DNA of 34,666 nucleotides from Bacteroides sp. UBA1317 (GCA_002307035.1 DBTL01000026.1:1-34666); one strand, 5' to 3'. Numbered from the stretch's first letter, positions 1 to 9,902 are shown. Notes: generated by a model not told the origin, from the letters alone. A program made the numbers and translations.

Positions 1-1
1 C

Positions 2-580
2 ATACATTTCATGTATCCGGTACTCACAACGATCATTATGATGGTTTTCTTTCATGAAAAGAAGTCAACGTGGAGACTGATAGCCGTAGGCATTGCCGTT
101 TTAGGAGTATTTTTCTTATCGTATGGCGACACATCAGGTTCCATCACCCCGACAGGTCTCATCATCGTGCTGCTCTCTGCTCTTGGATACGCTCTGTACC
201 TCATCACGGTGAGCCAGCTAAAAGTCGGTGAAATGAAGGGACTGAAACTAACGTTCTACGTCTTTCTATTCGGAGGCATCATCCTCTTTTGCCTAACAGC
301 GATCTTTAGTGAAGTGCAACTCATCAATAACGGGGAAACGGCTCGCAATTTATTGTTATTAGCACTCATTCCTACCGTCATATCCAATCTGGCATTGGTG
401 CGAGCCATTAAGAGTATCGGTTCCACACTTACCTCCGTACTCGGAGCGATGGAACCTGTCACAGCCGTATGTGTAGGTATTCTCATTTTTGGAGAAGTCT
501 TCACTCAAAGCATTGCCATAGGCATTATACTGATTATCACTGCCGTAGTCATCCTGATCCTTCGCTCGTCAAAAGCTTAA
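2..580 (+). CDS. EamA/DMT-family transporter, C-terminal part (5' end outside window)
   Basis: The reading frame is open from the first bases of the window, so this is the C-terminal ~192 residues of a longer gene. The protein is almost wholly hydrophobic, with about six membrane helices separated by short charged loops. The stretch MYPVLTTIIMMVFFHEK, then a helix ending in SYGD, and the late segment with SVLGAMEPVTAV and GEVF match the second EamA repeat of drug/metabolite exporters. These are inner-membrane proteins that export small metabolites; the substrate cannot be told from sequence. Full-length members are about 290-300 residues, so roughly one third is missing. The ATG at 11 is internal, not the start. 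The gene converges on sucD, with 111 bases between them. Confidence 0.85.
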   Translation: MHFMYPVLTTIIMMVFFHEKKSTWRLIAVGIAVLGVFFLSYGDTSGSITPTGLIIVLLSALGYALYLITVSQLKVGEMKGLKLTFYVFLFGGIILFCLTAIFSEVQLINNGETARNLLLLALIPTVISNLALVRAIKSIGSTLTSVLGAMEPVTAVCVGILIFGEVFTQSIAIGIILIITAVVILILRSSKA

Positions 581-691
581 GGCAACTTATGAGCAAAGCA
601 CGAAGAAAGTGTGACCATGCCCATAAGTTAGTAAGCTATTAGAATTCCGTTGTCCGAATAATCGGTGAACGAAGCATCATTGCAGCAACCC

Positions 692-1573
692 TTATTTTGT
701 TTTGAGGAGGTTAACCGATTTCAACAGTTCAGGAATTTGTGAAGGCTCATCCGCCACCAACACTCCGGCAGCTTTTAAAGACTCTATTTTCTCGGTAGCC
801 GTGCCCGAACCACTTGATATAATAGCCCCCGCATGCCCCATCTGCTTTCCTACAGGAGCCGACTGTCCGGCAATGAAAGCCACCACAGGTTTGGTGATGT
901 GCTTACGAATATGCTCCGCAGCCAGTTCTTCTGCATTACCGCCTATCTCACCTATCATCACCATAGCATCCGTATCAGGATCGTTTTCAAAAAGATCCAG
1001 CAGGTCAATGAAATAAAGTCCCACAACAGGGTCGCCACCCATACCAATGGCTGTAGACTGTCCCAAACCGGCAGCAGAAAGATGGTAAACGATTTCGTAA
1101 GTCAGCGTGCCGCTACGGCTTATAACCCCTATCCTACCCGGTTTAAAGATCTGAGCCGGAAGAATTCCCGCAAGGCTCTTTCCGGGAGTGACCAAGCCCG
1201 GGCAATTGGGACCGATGAGCTGCGCACCCTTTTGTTGCACATATCGGTAAGCCTTGACAACGTCTAGCGTAGGAATACCTTCCGCTATGCAGATAATAAG
1301 TTTGATGCCCGCATCGGCAGCCTCCATGATAGAATCGGCCGCAAAACGAGCCGGAACAAATATGATAGATGTATTAGCGTTGGTTTGCTTCACTGCCTGC
1401 TCCATCGTGTTAAACACCGGAACATCGTGTACATGCGTGCCCCCTTTTCCGGGTGATACTCCACCCACTATTTGTGTACCGTAATCTAACATTTTGCGAG
1501 TATGAAAACCTCCATCACGTCCGGTGATGCCTTGCACTATTAATCGTGTAGATTCATTGATAAGTATGCTCAT
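692..1573 (-). CDS. sucD: Succinyl-CoA ligase, alpha subunit
   Basis: This is the alpha subunit of succinyl-CoA synthetase, which interconverts succinyl-CoA and succinate with formation or use of ATP or GTP. The 293 residues match the usual length. The N-terminal CoA-binding Rossmann part carries QGITGRDGGFH (14-24), the middle has GPNCPG (121-126), and the phosphorylated histidine lies in MGHAGAI (H247). The segment before it reads GQSAPVGKQ rather than the common GVTAPKGKR, a mild variation. It follows sucC by 11 bases and is surely co-transcribed. In Bacteroides this enzyme connects the succinate/propionate branch with succinyl-CoA. Confidence 0.97.
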   Translation of the reverse strand: MSILINESTRLIVQGITGRDGGFHTRKMLDYGTQIVGGVSPGKGGTHVHDVPVFNTMEQAVKQTNANTSIIFVPARFAADSIMEAADAGIKLIICIAEGIPTLDVVKAYRYVQQKGAQLIGPNCPGLVTPGKSLAGILPAQIFKPGRIGVISRSGTLTYEIVYHLSAAGLGQSTAIGMGGDPVVGLYFIDLLDLFENDPDTDAMVMIGEIGGNAEELAAEHIRKHITKPVVAFIAGQSAPVGKQMGHAGAIISSGSGTATEKIESLKAAGVLVADEPSQIPELLKSVNLLKTK

Positions 1574-1584
1574 GTCTTTTGTTT

Positions 1585-2724
1585 TTATGATTTAGATGCT
1601 ATTTCTACTGCCATGTGAGTGGCCTCGCTCATGGTCTGCGCCACCAGAAAACGGGTATTCTGTAACAATGCACGTCCTTCCTGTTCGTTGGTACCCGTAA
1701 GCCGCACGATAACAGGTGTTTGTGTCTCAATTTGTTTAAAAGCCTCCAACAAGCCATTTGCCACATCATCACAACGAGTGATGCCACCAAAGATGTTGAT
1801 CAATACTACCTTCACCCGTTTATCGCTGAGCAAAAGCTTCATGGCCTCTATCACCTTTACAGGATTAGAACTACCACCAATATCCAAAAAATTAGCCGGA
1901 CTGCCACCATAAAGCTTAATCATGTCCATCGTAGCCATGGCCAGTCCTGCACCATTGACCATGCAGCCTATTTCACCATCCAGAGACACGTAACTAAACC
2001 CTTTGTCCTTAGCCGACACTTCCGTCTTTTCTTCATCCGTAAGCTCAGCAAGAGCCCGTATCTCGTCGTGACGGAAAAGAGCATTATCATCAAACGTCAT
2101 CTTAGCATCAATGGCAATCAGCTGCCCCTCAGCCGTCTGCACCAGTGGATTGATTTCAGCCAGCGAAGCATCCTTTTCGATAAACAAACGATAGAGTTTT
2201 TGAATGATAGTGGCCATTTGGTTGACTTGCTCTATACTTGTGAACATGGTAAAGGCAAATTGTCGTGCCATAAAATCGGGTATTCCGATCATTGGGTCAA
2301 TGTTGAAGCGGAAGATTCTATCAGGAGTTTCGACAGCAACAGTTTCTATCTCCACACCTCCTTCAGGGCTCATGATGAGCAATACCGATTTCTTGTTACG
2401 ATCAATCGCAAAACTTACATAATATTCCGACGTTATATTGACCGCTTCGGTGAGCAATACCTTCTCTACCGGGTATCCCTTAATGCTCATTCCTATTATT
2501 TGAGCCGCTTTAGAGGCCACGTCTTCTTCATTTGAAGCCAACTTGATGCCTCCGGCCTTTCCTCTTCCACCGGTAAGCACCTGAGCTTTCACTACCACCT
2601 GTTGCTCTCCCAAATCTTTATAAGCAGACACAGCTTCAGCCACACTAAAGCATAAACGATGTTTTTTTACCGGAATGCCATAGGTCGAAAAAAGATCTTT
2701 GGCTTGATACTCGTGAATTTTCAT
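1585..2724 (-). CDS. sucC: Succinyl-CoA ligase, beta subunit
   Basis: This is the nucleotide-binding beta subunit partnering SucD. The N-terminus MKIHEYQAKDLFSTYGIPV is the canonical SucC start; an upstream in-frame TTG (2730) would add two residues and is not needed. The ATP-grasp part includes KAQVLTGGRGKAGG and SEYYVSFAIDR, followed by EINPLV. The C-terminal ligase domain has NGAGLAMATMD, LDIGGSS and INIFGGITRCD. The length of 379 residues fits the family (E. coli 388). It is the first gene of sucCD, lies 133 bases downstream of the S46 peptidase gene on the same strand, and no clear TAnnTTTG promoter is visible in that gap. Confidence 0.97.
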   Translation of the reverse strand: MKIHEYQAKDLFSTYGIPVKKHRLCFSVAEAVSAYKDLGEQQVVVKAQVLTGGRGKAGGIKLASNEEDVASKAAQIIGMSIKGYPVEKVLLTEAVNITSEYYVSFAIDRNKKSVLLIMSPEGGVEIETVAVETPDRIFRFNIDPMIGIPDFMARQFAFTMFTSIEQVNQMATIIQKLYRLFIEKDASLAEINPLVQTAEGQLIAIDAKMTFDDNALFRHDEIRALAELTDEEKTEVSAKDKGFSYVSLDGEIGCMVNGAGLAMATMDMIKLYGGSPANFLDIGGSSNPVKVIEAMKLLLSDKRVKVVLINIFGGITRCDDVANGLLEAFKQIETQTPVIVRLTGTNEQEGRALLQNTRFLVAQTMSEATHMAVEIASKS

Positions 2725-2857
2725 AAGCAACTTTCTTCTTTAAAATGATTAAATAATAACGCACACAGCTGACCACCACAGTACGTGACCCTGTGCGACA
2801 AGTATAACAACCCCTAACAAAGACAGATTGTTGCAGCAAAATATATGTTATTAATCA

Positions 2858-5071
2858 CTATTTGGAAGGAAGCACAAACTCTTTCATCAAGTTTGTTGCT
2901 TTGGCATATTTATCGATTATAAAGAGAATGTATCGCACATCCACACCTACACAACGTTGCAACTGCGGTTCAAAGATAATGTCACCACTCATTGCCTCCC
3001 AATTTCCATCAAAAGCAAGTCCCAACAATTCACCTTTATCGTTGAACATGGCACTCCCCGAATTTCCACCTGTAATATCATTATTCGAGATAAAGCATAC
3101 TTTCATATCGCCCTTTTCATCGGCATAGCGCCCAAAATTTTTTGAAGCTAACAATGACAGCACATCTGCACCCACGGCAAAATCACTATCTCCCTGATGA
3201 GCTTTTGCCTTTTCAAGAACCCCCTTTGTGGTAGTGTAATAGGCATAATCTACCCCATCAATAGGAGAATATCCTCCCACGGTGCCAAAGCTGAGACGCA
3301 TGGTCGAATTCGCATCCGAATAGTAGTTCCGGTCAGCATACATCCGCCGTATTGCGGCATTAAACAAACGCTCGTCATGAGTGATATTTTCAGAAGCTGC
3401 CGTGATGGATTGGTTCATTTCGAAATATTTCACGATAAGATCAATACCCAGCGAGATCGCAGGATCATCCATGATATTGAAGGTAGTGTCCCTCTCGAAA
3501 AAACGTTTAAGTCCTCTGGGCGAAGTGATCTCAGAGCGAGCATAAAGAGAGTCTACATACGCACGTTCATTGCCGGCATAGTCTTTTGAGATCGTATGAT
3601 ACATTTCAGGCAAATACGTACTGTCTACCTTTGCGCGATACTCCTTCAACATGGCAACAAACACCTCCTTGTCAATGTCAAGATCCAAATTGGCATAACG
3701 TTCCATCACTCCCTTAATCTTGGCTACAACATATTTCTCTTCAGCTTCGAAATCAAAGTTGAGAATTTCTAAAGCCAACTGCACCAGTTCCGGACCATTC
3801 ATGAAAGACTCACCGAAATAAGCCATCGCACGGTTTGTTTCCTTGCGGTTCTTATAATTCAATTCCAAAGAAGAGAACAGATGCAACAATGAATCACGTT
3901 CCTGAGGAGTCTTTTGAATCCATTGCTTCAATGAATTTTCCATTTGCCGTTTCTTCTCAAGTACCTTTAGTTTCACAATCGCTTCATTTGTTCCAATGCT
4001 ATTCTTCCAATAATTAGAGCTTTCATCGTACTTTGCCGCATACTTTATACGTATTCCCTCATTCTTATCCATCGCACGTTTCCAAATGGCCTGCTTCACC
4101 CCACGCACATCAATCATTGCCTGATTCATTCCGTGCATCATCTCCTCTACACCAAACGAAGAGAGATAACGCTCCGTAGATCCCGGATAACCCAGAGTCA
4201 TGCAAAAGGAACCTTCCTTATAGCCATCGAGCGAAATAGGTGCGACATAATCAGGGCGATAAGGCACGTTATCAGGCGAATAGTCTGCCGGATGATTATT
4301 CTTATCGGCATAGATACGAAACACCGAAAAGTCTCCCGTATGTCGCGGCCACACCCAATTGTCCGTATCCCAGCCGAACTTTCCAACCGAGGAAGGAGGA
4401 GAAAAGACAAGTCGAACATCGTTGAAATCGCGGTAAACAGACAACCAAAACTCATTACCTGCATAATAAGGATCGACAATTCCCACGAGTGATGAATCTT
4501 TGAGATGAATCTCTTCCTGTATGGCTAACATCACCGAATCGGTTGCCACTCGCCGGTCAGCCTCGGTCATGACGGGAGTTACTGCCCCAAGCACACGCTT
4601 AGTTACGTTCTCCGTGCGCAACAGGAAGCGAACATACAATTCCGGATTAGATAACTCTTCCTCTCTACTACGAGCCACAAAACCTTCTTTCAGGAAATCA
4701 TGCTCCACCGAACTATGTTGCTGAATAGCTCCGAAGCCACAATGATGATTCGTAAAGACTAATCCATCCTGAGATACCACAACACCCGAACAAAAACCTC
4801 CAAAACTAACCACTGCATCCTTCAAAGAAGGTTTTTCTGGGTTATAGAGCTTCTCTGCCGGCACTTTCAGTCCCAAATCCCTCATCGCCTTACGCGTCTC
4901 CTTATTCAGATTTCCAAGCATCCACATTCCTTCATGGGCATACGTGGTTGTGCCAAACAGAAAAGAAAAAAGTAAAGCAATCAAAAGGGCTTTTTTCGAA
5001 AGACAGACAGTTAGGATGCACCTAGTCATCCAGGTATCTTTGCATTCAGGTTCTATATTCATAGCATTCAT
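2858..5071 (-). CDS. S46-family dipeptidyl-peptidase, DPP7-like
   Basis: This is a serine dipeptidyl-peptidase of the S46 family, a periplasmic enzyme of asaccharolytic and gut Bacteroidetes that removes dipeptides from peptide N-termini. At 737 residues it fits the family (about 710-720). A basic-hydrophobic signal segment (about residues 26-45, ending TTTYA) precedes the typical mature start HEGMWM. The catalytic triad is visible: H110 in TNHHCG, D247 in HTGDFSVFR and S671 in GGNSGS. Eighteen residues after the serine stands glycine (FDGNWEAMSGD), as in DPP7, whereas DPP11 has arginine there; a preference for hydrophobic P1 residues is therefore inferred. The start is uncertain: Met15 (5029) gives a more ordinary signal peptide. 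It lies 28 bases after the DUF389 gene. Confidence 0.93.
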   Translation of the reverse strand: MNAMNIEPECKDTWMTRCILTVCLSKKALLIALLFSFLFGTTTYAHEGMWMLGNLNKETRKAMRDLGLKVPAEKLYNPEKPSLKDAVVSFGGFCSGVVVSQDGLVFTNHHCGFGAIQQHSSVEHDFLKEGFVARSREEELSNPELYVRFLLRTENVTKRVLGAVTPVMTEADRRVATDSVMLAIQEEIHLKDSSLVGIVDPYYAGNEFWLSVYRDFNDVRLVFSPPSSVGKFGWDTDNWVWPRHTGDFSVFRIYADKNNHPADYSPDNVPYRPDYVAPISLDGYKEGSFCMTLGYPGSTERYLSSFGVEEMMHGMNQAMIDVRGVKQAIWKRAMDKNEGIRIKYAAKYDESSNYWKNSIGTNEAIVKLKVLEKKRQMENSLKQWIQKTPQERDSLLHLFSSLELNYKNRKETNRAMAYFGESFMNGPELVQLALEILNFDFEAEEKYVVAKIKGVMERYANLDLDIDKEVFVAMLKEYRAKVDSTYLPEMYHTISKDYAGNERAYVDSLYARSEITSPRGLKRFFERDTTFNIMDDPAISLGIDLIVKYFEMNQSITAASENITHDERLFNAAIRRMYADRNYYSDANSTMRLSFGTVGGYSPIDGVDYAYYTTTKGVLEKAKAHQGDSDFAVGADVLSLLASKNFGRYADEKGDMKVCFISNNDITGGNSGSAMFNDKGELLGLAFDGNWEAMSGDIIFEPQLQRCVGVDVRYILFIIDKYAKATNLMKEFVLPSK

Positions 5072-5099
5072 CGATGGTATTAATTCTAAGTCTATTCTT

Positions 5100-6470
5100 T
5101 TATTCCGTTATTAATCGTAGCTTTTTGGCTTCCACGCGCGCTTTAAGCCATTGAGCTATTTTGGCTTTCTCCGCTTCTTTAGGCCTAGACGAGAATTTCA
5201 TCACCGCCAGCGTAATCGTATCAGTTCGCATAGAATCCACACGCGTCTCTATGGCGTGAGACAAAGAGAGAGACTTCACTGACGGATAGAGCACTTTCAG
5301 CTCAGGAATAATCTTTTTCCCCAATTCATCGAACGATTTATATCTTGCCAGGCTTTTCTCCAGTGAAACTATTTTTTGCTGTTGCTTCACTAACTGTTCC
5401 TCACTGTTTTTATAAAAATCCTCCATCACCATGGCACGTATGGACGAAACATCCACCGTACTGTTGTTTACCCCTTGCACTACTGTCAGTTTGGTCTTGT
5501 TAAGATTATAATCTTTCAGCTTATTCCGAGCAATATAGATGGAAGCTTCAGGCACATCTGCCCCGATCAACACCACTCTAATTTCGGTGCTATCTCCTCT
5601 ATTCAAGATCTTCTGATCCAACACCTGAGTGTTCTGAAAACTGAGCTGTTCGGTAATGAAATGATTGGCTCTTCGTTCAAGAAGAGTGCTCTTAACGATA
5701 TTGAACGTTAAATAAATGGCCGGACACATCGTCAACAGAACAATTAATATAATGGAATGACGCACTGTACGCTCGCGCGCCTTATCAATAAACTCTTTAT
5801 GATGAAAATGCATCACGCGTACTCCCAGAAAAGTAGCCAGACTGATAAAAACAGAGTTGATGAAGTATAAGTAAAACGCACCAAGAAAGTAAACCAGATT
5901 TCCGGTTGCCAATCCGAATCCTGCCGTACACAACGGAGGCATAAGCGCCGTAGCAATAGCTACACCGGGAATCACATTCCCTTTTTCTCTGGTGGAGAGA
6001 GCAACAACACCAGCCATACCACCAAAGAGTGCGATTAAAACGTCATAAATTGTAGGTGAAGTTCGAGCCAATAACTCTGATTGTGCCTGACCTATCGGAG
6101 AGATTAGAAAGAAAAGCGTAGCAGTGGCAACGCTAAATGCTGTTGTAACAAGAAAGCTCCTCAACGAGCGCTTCATCAAATCAAAATCGTTTAATCCCAC
6201 AGACAAACCAATTCCCATTATAGGGCCCATCAATGGAGAAATAAGCATAGCGCCAATAATCACCGCTGTAGAATTTACATTCAACCCAAGCGAAGCCATA
6301 AAAATGGCAAAGATAAGAATCCAAAGATTAGCACCCTTAAATTCGACTCCTCTACGAATAGATTCAATTGTTTCCAATTCATTAGCTTTGTCTTTTCTCA
6401 AATCAAGATATTCTTTTAAAAATGTCTTAATAGCAAATGCCTTTCGATCAGGTGCATCCATACTTTTCAT
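5100..6470 (-). CDS. DUF389-family (TIGR00341-like) membrane protein
   Basis: This 456-residue membrane protein of unknown function has an N-terminal DUF389 domain. After a charged N-terminus (1-45) come about five or six helices, including one with GANLWILIFAIFMASLGLN running into STAVIIGAMLISPLMGPI, and later GVAIATALMPPLCTAGFGLA, both hallmarks of this family. A further helix near residue 240 leads to a soluble C-terminal part (about 260-456) containing a predicted coiled coil (SEEQLVKQQQKIVSLEKSL). Its ATG overlaps the TGA of the flippase gene by four bases (ATGA), pointing to translational coupling. No reaction can be assigned. Confidence 0.88.
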   Translation of the reverse strand: MKSMDAPDRKAFAIKTFLKEYLDLRKDKANELETIESIRRGVEFKGANLWILIFAIFMASLGLNVNSTAVIIGAMLISPLMGPIMGIGLSVGLNDFDLMKRSLRSFLVTTAFSVATATLFFLISPIGQAQSELLARTSPTIYDVLIALFGGMAGVVALSTREKGNVIPGVAIATALMPPLCTAGFGLATGNLVYFLGAFYLYFINSVFISLATFLGVRVMHFHHKEFIDKARERTVRHSIILIVLLTMCPAIYLTFNIVKSTLLERRANHFITEQLSFQNTQVLDQKILNRGDSTEIRVVLIGADVPEASIYIARNKLKDYNLNKTKLTVVQGVNNSTVDVSSIRAMVMEDFYKNSEEQLVKQQQKIVSLEKSLARYKSFDELGKKIIPELKVLYPSVKSLSLSHAIETRVDSMRTDTITLAVMKFSSRPKEAEKAKIAQWLKARVEAKKLRLITE

Positions 6471-7957
6471 TTTATTAATCGGTTAATAAATGGGATTTGA
6501 TTCAATGGAAGATCTTTTTTCACGATGAAAGCAAGAAAAACAACTAATAATACAGTATGAAAAGTCAATCTAATAATAAGACTGTCAATCACAATCAATT
6601 CTGAAGCTGCATAAAGCACAGCAGCAAGAAGCACATACTGACCAATGCCTTTCAAGTCGTATCGAATCGGATATTTCTTCTGCCCTACAAAATACGAAAG
6701 CAAGGTAATGATGCCATATCCTGCAACCCCTGCCCATGCGCAAGCCACGTATCCGTAGATTGGAACAAAAACGATAATCAACACCACAATAAATCCGCAA
6801 CCTATCGTTGAAAAGTAGGCTCCCCAACGGGTTTCGTCAATCAACTTATACCAAAAGGACAAATTGAAGTAAATGCCTTTAAATATCTCAGCTATCATCA
6901 GGATGGACACCACACTCAAGCCTACCCAATAATCCGGACTAATCATGTGCTTCATGATGTCCATATAAAAGGCTACAACAAGAAATGCCAACAATGCAAA
7001 AATAATAAAATATTTCATGGCCGAAGCATACATCTTCCGATTGTCCCCTTCTTTGTTTTTACCAAACACAAAAGGCTCGTAAGCATAACGAAAAGCTTGG
7101 GTAAACATTGCCATGATCATGGCGATTTTGCTTACCGCCCCATAGACACCTAATTGCGACATCGCCTCTTTATGGTTATCAAATAAGAAAGGATAAATCA
7201 TCTTATCAATCGTCTGATTCAATATTCCGGCAATGCCCAATATCAATACAGGGAAAGAATAAGAAAGCATTCGCTTGATCAGCGCTTTGTCGAAAATATA
7301 CTTGAATCCCGTTAATTCAGGAATAAAAGCCAGCATCTGTAAGCCGGTACAGATAAGATTCGCTATAAAAATATAGCCTACCAGATAAGAAGGATCATAA
7401 AACCAAGAGATCGTCCAAGGATAATGTGCATTCAGCCACGGGCAAAGTAGCAAAAAGAAAAGGTTGAGTGTTATATTAGAAACAATAAACAGCATCTTGA
7501 TGGCAGCAAACTTAATGGGTCTTTTCTTAAACCGCAAGTAAGCAAAAGGAATGCACTGAAAAGAATCGAGAGCTACCGTAACGGCCATCATCCATATAAA
7601 TTCCGGGTTCTTGGCATATCCCAAAAAGGAAGAGATGTCCGAAAGAAATAACATACAGATGAGAACAAACATGAGACAAGTACTTCCTACCGAGATCAAA
7701 GAAGTGGAATATACTTTGAGCGGATCTTCATCTTTCTTATTGGCAAAATAGAAAAATCCCGTTTCCATGCCATAAGTAAGCAGCACGAGCAACAACGCCG
7801 TTATAGCATACACATTCGTCACAATGCCATAACCACCGGATGCTGCCGATAGCTTCATTGTATACAAAGGAACCAACAGATAGTTCAGAAAACGTCCGAC
7901 GATGCTGCTCAATCCGTAGATAGCAGTATCTTTTGCCAAAGATTTTAATCCGGCCAT
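6467..7957 (-). CDS. Polysaccharide/oligosaccharide flippase (MATE-like, Wzx/RfbX family)
   Basis: This is a 496-residue integral membrane protein with about 14 helices and the start typical of polysaccharide exporters: MAGLKSLAKDTAIYGLSSIV, followed by GRFLNYLLVPLYT. It belongs to the MOP superfamily of lipid-linked oligosaccharide flippases. The substrate is unknown. It lies 21 bases after ruvB and overlaps the DUF389 gene by four bases. No glycosyltransferases sit next to it; the nearest sugar genes are the WecF/RffA-like pair about 8 kb away. The second half (FKGIYFNLSFWYKL, then late helices) resembles the polysaccharide-synthesis C-terminal domain. Confidence is high for the family, low for the cargo. 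Confidence 0.88.
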   Translation of the reverse strand: MAGLKSLAKDTAIYGLSSIVGRFLNYLLVPLYTMKLSAASGGYGIVTNVYAITALLLVLLTYGMETGFFYFANKKDEDPLKVYSTSLISVGSTCLMFVLICMLFLSDISSFLGYAKNPEFIWMMAVTVALDSFQCIPFAYLRFKKRPIKFAAIKMLFIVSNITLNLFFLLLCPWLNAHYPWTISWFYDPSYLVGYIFIANLICTGLQMLAFIPELTGFKYIFDKALIKRMLSYSFPVLILGIAGILNQTIDKMIYPFLFDNHKEAMSQLGVYGAVSKIAMIMAMFTQAFRYAYEPFVFGKNKEGDNRKMYASAMKYFIIFALLAFLVVAFYMDIMKHMISPDYWVGLSVVSILMIAEIFKGIYFNLSFWYKLIDETRWGAYFSTIGCGFIVVLIIVFVPIYGYVACAWAGVAGYGIITLLSYFVGQKKYPIRYDLKGIGQYVLLAAVLYAASELIVIDSLIIRLTFHTVLLVVFLAFIVKKDLPLNQIPFINRLIK

Positions 7958-7978
7958 AGTTTATTTACGAAATATTAT

Positions 7979-9007
7979 TTAATCAAATAATGTCTTTGCA
8001 TTACTGTTATAAAGGCTTCTTCCTAAGTGCTGATAAGCCAACTCCGTGACTTCACGTCCGCGCGGAGTACGTTTTAGAAAGCCTTCTTTGATAAGAAACG
8101 GTTCGTACACCTCCTCTATCGTACCAGGGTCTTCACCCAAAGCTGTAGCAATAGTGGTCAGCCCTACAGGACCGCCTTTAAACTTATCTATAATCGTGCA
8201 AAGTATCTTGTTATCAACCTCATCAAGCCCATATTTATCTATATTCAGGGCTTCAAGCGAAAAGTTGGCAATTTCGGTATCTATAGATCCGGTGCCTTTC
8301 ACTTGTGCAAAGTCGCGCACACGCCTTAGCAACGCATTGGCAATACGAGGCGTACCTCTGCTTCGGGAAGCAATCTCTCCGGCAGCAGGAACAGAGCAAG
8401 GAACATTAAGTATACCTGCCGAGCGACGAATGATATTCCTCAAAACATCATCATCATAATATTCTAAATGCAAATTAATACCGAAACGAGCACGTAGCGG
8501 AGCTGTGAGCAAACCGCTTCGGGTGGTTGCACCCACCAATGTAAAGGGGCTTAAGTCAATCTGAATGCTTCGTGCCGACGGGCCTTTATCAATCATAATA
8601 TCTATCCGGTAGTCTTCCATGGCAGAATACAAATACTCTTCTACCACAGGCGAAAGTCGGTGAATCTCATCAATAAAGAGTACATCGTTCGGTTCCAGAC
8701 TAGTGAGTACTCCGGCCAAATCACCGGGTTTATCGAGTACCGGACCGGAGGAAATCTTAAACCCCACTCCCAGTTCGTTGGCTATAATGCTTGATAATGT
8801 TGTCTTACCAAGTCCGGGAGGACCATGCAAAAGAACATGATCCAAAGCCTCCCCCCGCAGACGGGCAGCCTTCACAAAGATGCGCAGATTATCCACCACC
8901 TTGTCTTGTCCGCTGAAGTCCTCGAAACTAAGCGGTCGCAAAGCATTTTCATAATCTCGCTCCTTACTAGTGAGCTGATGTTCTCGTATATCAAAATCCT
9001 CTTCCAT
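7979..9007 (-). CDS. ruvB: Holliday junction branch-migration ATPase RuvB
   Basis: This AAA+ motor, with RuvA, drives branch migration of Holliday junctions. The 342 residues show Walker A GPPGLGKTT (62-70), Walker B DEIH (113-116), the sensor region VGATTRSGLLTAPLRARFG with the conserved arginine finger R174, and the C-terminal winged helix (GLTTIATALGEDPGTIEEVYEP, LIKEGFLKRTPRGR). Length and motifs are standard. It heads the minus-strand series followed by the flippase and DUF389 genes; a TAnnTTTG element about 20 bases upstream of the ATG supports a promoter directly in front. Confidence 0.98.
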   Translation of the reverse strand: MEEDFDIREHQLTSKERDYENALRPLSFEDFSGQDKVVDNLRIFVKAARLRGEALDHVLLHGPPGLGKTTLSSIIANELGVGFKISSGPVLDKPGDLAGVLTSLEPNDVLFIDEIHRLSPVVEEYLYSAMEDYRIDIMIDKGPSARSIQIDLSPFTLVGATTRSGLLTAPLRARFGINLHLEYYDDDVLRNIIRRSAGILNVPCSVPAAGEIASRSRGTPRIANALLRRVRDFAQVKGTGSIDTEIANFSLEALNIDKYGLDEVDNKILCTIIDKFKGGPVGLTTIATALGEDPGTIEEVYEPFLIKEGFLKRTPRGREVTELAYQHLGRSLYNSNAKTLFD

Positions 9008-9027
9008 ACATGTAGCTAAATGGAAGG

Positions 9028-9035
9028 CAAAAATA
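9028..9035 (-). promoter_or_regulatory. Probable ruvB promoter, -7 element
   Basis: TATTTTTG on the minus strand fits the Bacteroides -7 consensus TAnnTTTG and stands about 20 bases before the ruvB ATG. No clear TTG is seen 19-21 bases upstream. Confidence 0.5.
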
Positions 9036-9098
9036 CATGATTATTTTCAGATAACCCTATTGAGAGACAAAAAACATGAACACAGTTTTTTATACGAC

Positions 9099-9812
9099 TC
9101 AACGCTGCATAAAGTAGCGGCGCTCTTCTTCCGTAAATTTTTCGATGGAATAGCGCAACATGGTGCGAGGCATCACCTTGCTAAACTTCTCCAAAAACTG
9201 TACAAGGAGTTCCTTATCACGTTTACCCATCTCACGCAGCATCCAGCCAATGGCTTTTTGCATCAAGTCATGCTTGTGTTGAAGCAATAGCTCCGACAAA
9301 CGAAGAATATCGATGAAATCATCCTTTCTGATAAGTGCTGCTGTGGCCACCACCGCAATGCGCTGCTCCCAGAGTAAGCTACTGGCAGCTAGCCGATAGA
9401 GATCTTCACGCGATTTATCTTTCAAATATTCGCCAACGATGTAAGAAGCCGACAAGTCCACCAAATCCCAGTTATTAATTCGTTTCGTTTGTGAAAGGTA
9501 AAATTCATAAATCTGTTTCCTCCCCTTTTCATCGCTCTTTTTAAAACGCTCCACCAACATCAGTAAGGCGCAGAGGCGACATTCGTGCCACTCAGATTGC
9601 AGTAATTCGGCTGTAACCTCAAAAGGCTCGTTTTTATATTGCTTCGCTACCAAACGGGTGATGGGCACCACAATGCCTAAGAATTTATCTCCTTCTCCAT
9701 ATTGGCCTTTGCCCGTTTTAAAGAACTTAGGCAGATACTCCCGCTTCACGGGATCAATAAATTGTTCTAGTTCGTTTTGAATCTCGATTGCTTTTGTTAT
9801 CATCTCTCTCAT
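9099..9812 (-). CDS. AlkD-like DNA alkylation repair enzyme (HEAT-like repeats)
   Basis: This 237-residue all-helical protein of the DNA_alkylation family (PF08713) excises bulky or positively charged alkylated bases. The residues corresponding to the AlkD active site (W109, D113, R148 in Bacillus cereus) can be found: W115 and D119 in NNWDLVD, and R151 in LLWEQRIAVVAT. The helical repeats include KFLGIVVPITRLVAKQY and QKAIGWMLREMGKRD. The start could be Met1 or Met4. It is a single gene, divergent from the SpmA-SpmB-like gene and not coupled to an AraC-type Ada regulator. Confidence is high for the family. Confidence 0.9.
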   Translation of the reverse strand: MREMITKAIEIQNELEQFIDPVKREYLPKFFKTGKGQYGEGDKFLGIVVPITRLVAKQYKNEPFEVTAELLQSEWHECRLCALLMLVERFKKSDEKGRKQIYEFYLSQTKRINNWDLVDLSASYIVGEYLKDKSREDLYRLAASSLLWEQRIAVVATAALIRKDDFIDILRLSELLLQHKHDLMQKAIGWMLREMGKRDKELLVQFLEKFSKVMPRTMLRYSIEKFTEEERRYFMQR

Positions 9813-9902
9813 CCATTAATTATTTCGTGTCTTACCTGCCCACTTTCTATCCGGAAAACTTAGCATAAAGCATCAAGATAGACAGAAAGAAGAACGTTTT
9901 GG

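Noticed and set aside
584..629. Inverted repeat AACTTATG / CATAAGTT between the EamA gene and sucD
   Set aside because: Short stem, loop of 30 bases and no T-run; too weak to call a terminator, though the place would suit one.
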